DNA from: CBFHMJ01 sp965656875
GTDB taxonomy: Bacteria > Pseudomonadota > Gammaproteobacteria > Enterobacterales > Alteromonadaceae
Assembly: GCA_965656875.1 (NCBI GenBank)
Contig: CBFHMJ010000008.1
Location: 1 to 8,943, forward strand
DNA length: 8,943 nucleotides
Direction of reading: 5' to 3'
The notes below the pieces were generated by a model. That model was not told the origin of the DNA, searched no databases, and saw only the letters and a program-made list of their open reading frames with translations. The translations under genes and the position numbers were made by a program. This document shows, one piece after another, positions 4,759 through 8,943 of the stretch (position 1 is the stretch's first letter; each line of letters starts with the position of its first letter).

Positions 4759-7700
4759 TTAAAGCTGGATATATAAACCGTCTTTGCTTTCTGACCACTT
4801 ATTAATGGCCTGAATATGCGCAAGCGCGTTGAGTATTTCACGGTTGGCTTGCGTGTCAGCCAACGGAATTTCACCTTTTGAGTGGATGGCCTGATTAAAT
4901 TCCTGACTCAGTAAGCAGGTCAGCGCCAGTGCGTCGGTTGGTTTACTTTGTTCAATCTCAAGGCAAACCGGTTTTAACAGATTGATCTCCCAGCTGAAAT
5001 TTTCATGGTGTTGCGTGTATTCGATGAGTTGACGTAGCGATGAAAAACTCCCGATTCGTTTTTCCAGTTTGGCGTGCAGAACATGTTCGGTAATTGCAGA
5101 CGATTGCTGGAGAAGCGGTTCCGGGGTATGACGGTACAAGTGTTCGAGTTTTTCCGGGGTAGATTCCAGCTTTGCAACCAGTTCAAACCAGCTATCGACA
5201 CTGAGTTTATCGAAACGATACAGGTTAAAGAATGCGTCATAGTGCAGGGCGATATAGTCAGCGAACAGGGCATTTGCGGATAAATTATCTTGTTTATGAT
5301 CGCTGAGTGATAACAGATATTTCGTGTTTTCGTCTGAAAAATTTAATAAACCGTGTTGCAGCAGTATTGAGATATGAGAAGGTTTGACGGCGTCCGACTC
5401 GTGTAGGGTTACAGGATTAAACACCGGCAATAACACGGTTAATATTTCATCATTTGCGGATGGTTCCTGTAGAAGTGGCTGTTGTAACAATAGCTGAACG
5501 GCGTGATCGGCTAACAGGTGGCTAATTCCTGATTGCTCACTGAGCAGCAGATAGTTATTTGTTAAAAATTGGCGAACTGGCGCAATGGCATCAAGTTGAA
5601 TTGTCCAGTTTTTTTCATCGATGACATAGTGTGAATTAAGCGTTTCCCAACGTATTGGAAACCGATTATTGAACAGTAACAAATACCAGGCGATTGGGTT
5701 GTTAATGCTTTCTGGTGACCGGATCTCGAAATCCAGTTCGTCAATCAGTCGCTGAATGTAGTGTTCATCATCCAGTGTATTCAGCATCATAATAAGCGCT
5801 TCTTCGGACTCTCGATGCTTTCCATTATTAGCAATGACTTTTTCAATGTAGATGGTCATATGATCGAGTAGACCTTGAATCAGTCCTTCGTTTTTGGTCG
5901 CGATCACGGTGCTGAATGACCATGAAGGGTATTTTGACCGCTCAACAACTGTGCTATAGCATTTCTTCATGAGCATATCGATCATGTACTGATTAATCGC
6001 AAATAATCGGTGTTTACAAATAAAGTGATAGAAATCAGGTATTTTAATATCTCTGGATATCTGGCGATAATGAACCGGCAGATGTTTACTGATCTGGTAT
6101 ACCTTTGAAATTTCAGTTTGCTCGTTAGTATTGACCAACTCAAATGGATCACTAAGTTTGGCCAGCACATGCCGTAACAGTACCTGATTGATTTTAACGT
6201 TCTTCCTTGTTGGGTCAGCTAACCAGGTATCACTCAGCTTTTTGAGGGCTTTTAGTAATAACTCATGGCTACTGTTTATGTCCATGCACGTTAATGCTGG
6301 CGTGAATAGCGTAGAAAACTTGTTGTGATGATTATACAGATACAGAATGTGAGCACTTTCAGCATCGAGCCATTGGAGAAAGCGTTCCGTTTGATTGAGC
6401 ATGACCAGCGCACTGACCAGAAATGTGGCTGAACGAACAGACAAAGGGTCGTTAATAACTTTGCTGCAATTCAAACGTTTAGCTTGCTGTTCTGGCTGGT
6501 GGATAACGCTGTAATCAACGGGTTCACCTTCATCCAGGAACAGGTGCATATTAATCAGTGGCAGTAGTCTCTTATCATTGTTCGCCAACAGATAATCCAA
6601 CAACTGGAAATTAAACAGGCAGGTAACACTGTCTTTTTCCGAGATGTTCTTGCGGATTTCTGCAACATTATCCAATACATAATCCGGCGGTAATATCCGT
6701 CCTTCCTTAACGGCCAGTAAGAAGTTTTTATCGCGAATGGTTAATGTGCCGGGATAGAAATAACTGAGGTAATCGCCGTAGTCTTCCTCTATATATCCTG
6801 AGCGGAATAGCATGACCAAAAGTGGTTTATTCGATATGTCAGATAATAGCTCGGTATCGGGATGTTGTTTAATGAACTGAAATATTGGCAGTTCTTCAAT
6901 GTGTTTACTGTCGTGTTCCAGTGTCTGGATTCTTTTAATGATGCGGGATTGTCGTTGATCTTCCCGCTTTTTAAGAATGTCGGCCTTCGGTTTGAATTCT
7001 TCGATAGCTATGTCATGTAGCTTGAGGGTTAGCTGGCTGGTGTTCTCTTTCTCTTCGTTGTCCGTTGCGGTGAAAACGACGTTAAACGATTCACCGCTTA
7101 GCAATTGATAAATCATTGCATCTGTGAGCATCTCACCCGCTGATAGTTGCCTCTCTGAAATCTCAAGATAGTCGATTGATGTTACCGACTGGTTATTAGT
7201 ATCGAGTCCCTGAAGCATTCGATAGATCTCATACAACACCAGCCGACTCAGATCATGCCAGCTATCGATCAACAGCTCCTGAATATCTTCCTGTTCGTTT
7301 TGTAATGCCTGAATGTCATGGTCGATTTTGTTTTTTCTGATCTTTTTCTGAACAGTGAGATTGTTGAACACGGCAGCGATAATACCGTTATTACGGTTGA
7401 GTTTTGAAAACTCATCCGGGTAAAGATTTTTTATGACAATAAAAGCAAAAAGTTTATCGATATTAAGATGAATGTTGGCTTCTACGACCAGACGAGTCAG
7501 GTAAATATTGAACTCGTTACAGATGTTTCTAATCAACCGCATATCATCGATATACAATGCGGCGTTACGAATCAATTGTTCATCGACAGGCGTCAGCTGC
7601 GTATGATGCTTGAATACTCTCGCAAGCTGACTGGCGCACGCTTCGTAAGAGTTCGTTGCATTAACGACCGGAATAACCGGGATGATAAAATCAAAAAACT

Positions 7701-8562
7701 TCACCCGATCCTTGTTCATAAACAGGTCATCTCGCACAGCATAAACAAACCAGACTGGATGTCTTACATGATCACTTTGTTTTATTAACAGATTGATCTC
7801 TCTAAGTTTAATAAAGACATCGGTACGATTGAATCTGTCTAAATCTTCAAACACAACGACATCGGTTTTAGTCGCTTCAAAAAAATAAATAATTTCATCA
7901 AGATGCTGATTAAACACTGAATGTTGCTGTTCATTTTCTACTTTAATTTGTCCGGCAATTTCGATGCTCTTAACAGAAGAGTAAAAGAAACGCTGTATTA
8001 ATTTGGTGAGAACCACGCCGTAATACAAGATAAAGAATCCACTAATCGATAATGTCGTGAGTTCTCCCCAGCCCGCTTTTAACGAGGTCGTTGCCCAGTC
8101 ACTACCGAGAAACAGAATCAGCAGGATAGTGACCATAATAAACGCGGCATAACCCAACGCACTTTTGGTATCGAGCGTGTTAATTCGACTAAATCTGGAA
8201 TTGGGAATGTCGTGCTGATGCACGCTATAAATTAATTGTTGAACAATACTTTGCTCAATTTCACTCTGACTACTGTCTTCTGGCGACAACTCAGTTTTTG
8301 GGTCTTCTTTAAAATGCGCCAAAGATACAAAGGCGTACTTGAAAGACGGGTGTTTTTGTTTAAATGAATACAGCAATGAACTCTTACCCGAACCATAAGG
8401 CCCGGTGATGGCAATATTACGGACATCCGGATGTAATTCATCGGTCATTGCTTCATATAAGGCATGCTCATAAACATTGTCACCAACGTCTATATGCGGT
8501 GTCAGACTTTTATACAGCCCTTGAGTTTCACTGCTGTTTTCATGTGAGTTAGCATCATTCAT
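4759..8562 (-). CDS. YobI/KAP-type membrane P-loop NTPase, candidate sensor of a defence module
   Basis: This 1267-aa protein starts at ATG 8562 (GGGTAA upstream). The frame is open a further 55 codons to a TTG, but family members begin close before a block like LYKSLTPHIDVGDNVYEHALYEAM. Walker A is GPYGSGKSS (54-62). Two transmembrane helices lie at about 136-153 and 171-186, with a short loop that would be outside. Walker B is VVFEDLDRF (236-244), followed by WFVYAVRDDLF (to about 281) with a likely sensor Arg. A membrane hairpin between Walker A and B is the hallmark of KAP NTPases, and the sequence best recalls the YobI-like ATPase family. A charged, possibly coiled-coil helix lies at about 405-437. 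Some 800 mostly helical residues follow without a recognised domain, perhaps a sensing or oligomerisation scaffold. It is the first gene of the pair with the phospholipase. Known defence proteins with KAP-type ATPases include Tmn and RdrA. Confidence 0.88.
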   Translation of the reverse strand: MNDANSHENSSETQGLYKSLTPHIDVGDNVYEHALYEAMTDELHPDVRNIAITGPYGSGKSSLLYSFKQKHPSFKYAFVSLAHFKEDPKTELSPEDSSQSEIEQSIVQQLIYSVHQHDIPNSRFSRINTLDTKSALGYAAFIMVTILLILFLGSDWATTSLKAGWGELTTLSISGFFILYYGVVLTKLIQRFFYSSVKSIEIAGQIKVENEQQHSVFNQHLDEIIYFFEATKTDVVVFEDLDRFNRTDVFIKLREINLLIKQSDHVRHPVWFVYAVRDDLFMNKDRVKFFDFIIPVIPVVNATNSYEACASQLARVFKHHTQLTPVDEQLIRNAALYIDDMRLIRNICNEFNIYLTRLVVEANIHLNIDKLFAFIVIKNLYPDEFSKLNRNNGIIAAVFNNLTVQKKIRKNKIDHDIQALQNEQEDIQELLIDSWHDLSRLVLYEIYRMLQGLDTNNQSVTSIDYLEISERQLSAGEMLTDAMIYQLLSGESFNVVFTATDNEEKENTSQLTLKLHDIAIEEFKPKADILKKREDQRQSRIIKRIQTLEHDSKHIEELPIFQFIKQHPDTELLSDISNKPLLVMLFRSGYIEEDYGDYLSYFYPGTLTIRDKNFLLAVKEGRILPPDYVLDNVAEIRKNISEKDSVTCLFNFQLLDYLLANNDKRLLPLINMHLFLDEGEPVDYSVIHQPEQQAKRLNCSKVINDPLSVRSATFLVSALVMLNQTERFLQWLDAESAHILYLYNHHNKFSTLFTPALTCMDINSSHELLLKALKKLSDTWLADPTRKNVKINQVLLRHVLAKLSDPFELVNTNEQTEISKVYQISKHLPVHYRQISRDIKIPDFYHFICKHRLFAINQYMIDMLMKKCYSTVVERSKYPSWSFSTVIATKNEGLIQGLLDHMTIYIEKVIANNGKHRESEEALIMMLNTLDDEHYIQRLIDELDFEIRSPESINNPIAWYLLLFNNRFPIRWETLNSHYVIDEKNWTIQLDAIAPVRQFLTNNYLLLSEQSGISHLLADHAVQLLLQQPLLQEPSANDEILTVLLPVFNPVTLHESDAVKPSHISILLQHGLLNFSDENTKYLLSLSDHKQDNLSANALFADYIALHYDAFFNLYRFDKLSVDSWFELVAKLESTPEKLEHLYRHTPEPLLQQSSAITEHVLHAKLEKRIGSFSSLRQLIEYTQHHENFSWEINLLKPVCLEIEQSKPTDALALTCLLSQEFNQAIHSKGEIPLADTQANREILNALAHIQAINKWSESKDGLYIQL

Positions 8563-8653
8563 CGTATTACCCGTAAAAACCGTTTTGACTCTAGAGACGT
8601 TGAGGGGGTGATCAGCTGGTAATAAATTTAACAAATATTTTCGATGTTGTTTA

Positions 8654-8682
8654 ATTTTGGGTTGGAAAGGGGATGGTGACAA
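8654..8682 (-). promoter_or_regulatory. Candidate promoter of the NTPase-phospholipase operon
   Basis: On the minus strand, TTGTCA (8677-8682; 5 of 6) and CAAAAT (8654-8659; 4 of 6) are separated by 17 bp. This would give a 5' leader of roughly 85 nt before ATG 8562. The leader contains the interrupted palindrome AAAAC-C-GTTTT (8576-8586) just upstream of the start and CTCTAGAG (about 8590-8597). Either might be an operator. Positions 8683-8856 show nothing else I can identify. Confidence 0.4.
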
Positions 8683-8856
8683 CGACCTTGAAAACGTCGA
8701 CTGCGGCTCCTGAATTTCTGCTGCCAATGATACAGGTTAGCTGTGCTAATGCCTCTATCCTCTCTGTTGGAATACAAGACTCAGTTCATTCTTATCGTCC
8801 CAGACTGGTTAAATTTGTAACCGTCCGGTGGTGGCATCTTGAATAACTTTAGATTA

Positions 8857-8891
8857 AGTGCCCACTTGTTTTAAGTGGACACTACTTTTTT
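8857..8891. repeat. Hairpin followed by T6: possible IS end or terminator
   Basis: AGTGCCCACTT (8857-8867) and AAGTGGACACT (8873-8883) pair at 10 of 11 positions around GTTTT, and ACTTTTTT follows. Read as an IS3-type end, the element would begin at TG 8859 with TGCCCACTTG; IS3-family ends conventionally start with TG. Read as a terminator, it would serve plus-strand transcripts, though no plus-strand gene precedes it. A minus-strand frame entering from the right stops beside it, which favours the IS reading. Confidence 0.45.
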
Positions 8892-8943
8892 AGAGAGCGT
8901 CTGTTGGTAAGGTCAGTGTTAAGTCTATATTCCACGGTAGCAG
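8882..8943 (-). CDS. Possible C-terminal tail of an IS3-type transposase (partial, enters from right edge)
   Basis: A minus-strand frame is open from the window edge to TAG at 8882-8884 and would end in ATVEYRLNTDLTNRRSLKK. The VEYR segment recalls the SPVEYR-like tail of IS3-family OrfB integrases. The stop lies immediately next to the 8857-8883 hairpin, as expected for a transposase ending close to an IS terminus. A second minus-strand frame is also open for 17 codons (stop 8890-8892), so the evidence is thin. Confidence 0.25.
   Translation of the reverse strand, partial: ATVEYRLNTDLTNRRSLKK

Noticed and set aside
4941..4977. Idea that the patatin-NTPase region is a CBASS operon
   Set aside because: No cyclase (CD-NTase GS-x-D-D pattern) or Cap2/Cap3 gene is visible. 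Only a phospholipase effector is shared with CBASS.
7468..7788. Plus-strand ORF of 106 aa within the NTPase gene
   Set aside because: It lies antisense to the conserved NTPase core downstream of Walker B. The protein shows no recognisable pattern and is explained by codon bias of the real gene.
8563..8727. N-terminal extension of the NTPase from the TTG at 8727
   Set aside because: The 55 extra residues are low-complexity, the start is TTG, a candidate promoter lies inside the extension, and YobI-like proteins begin close before the LYKSLTP block. ATG 8562 is preferred.

Overview
The window joins the start of an integron to a two-gene operon on the opposite strand that looks like a candidate defence module. 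The integrase resembles those of marine and Vibrio/Shewanella-type Gammaproteobacteria. The AT-rich integrase side, the LexA-like box in the integrase promoter and the attC architecture also suggest a gammaproteobacterium with a chromosomal or sedentary integron. The sequence alone does not name the species.

Layout, left to right. Positions 1-701 (minus strand) hold the first 233 residues of an integron integrase (IntI) that runs off the left edge. Its promoter at 719-747 has a LexA-like box in the spacer. Positions 702-927 form the intI/attI region, with several inverted repeats, GACCCA repeats and candidate cassette promoters. Two gene cassettes follow, and their boundaries can be set to the base because each core site is complementary to its own attC end. 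Cassette 1 (928-1623) encodes a 195-aa protein with a GSNNRVNQNS motif and a hydrophobic tail. Cassette 2 (1624-2172) encodes a 158-aa DUF6650-like protein that must start at TTG. The cassettes end in two dissimilar attC sites of 81 and 59 bp.

After the last attC there is a short spacer with a strong hairpin at 2297-2334. Then come two long minus-strand genes. The downstream gene (2361-4601) is a 746-aa patatin/cPLA2-like phospholipase with a visible oxyanion glycine motif, a nucleophile Ser and a catalytic Asp. The upstream gene (4759-8562) is a 1267-aa P-loop NTPase of the YobI/KAP type. It has two transmembrane helices between Walker A and Walker B and about 900 residues after the nucleotide-binding core. 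A 157-bp gap with an 11-bp hairpin separates the two genes.

Inference: the NTPase may sense a trigger, such as phage infection or a membrane disturbance, and the phospholipase may be the membrane-damaging effector. This is argued from domain pairing and location and has not been demonstrated. The right edge (8857-8943) carries a hairpin followed by T6 and the tail of an open frame entering from outside. Together they look like the end of an IS3-type insertion sequence inserted upstream of the operon.
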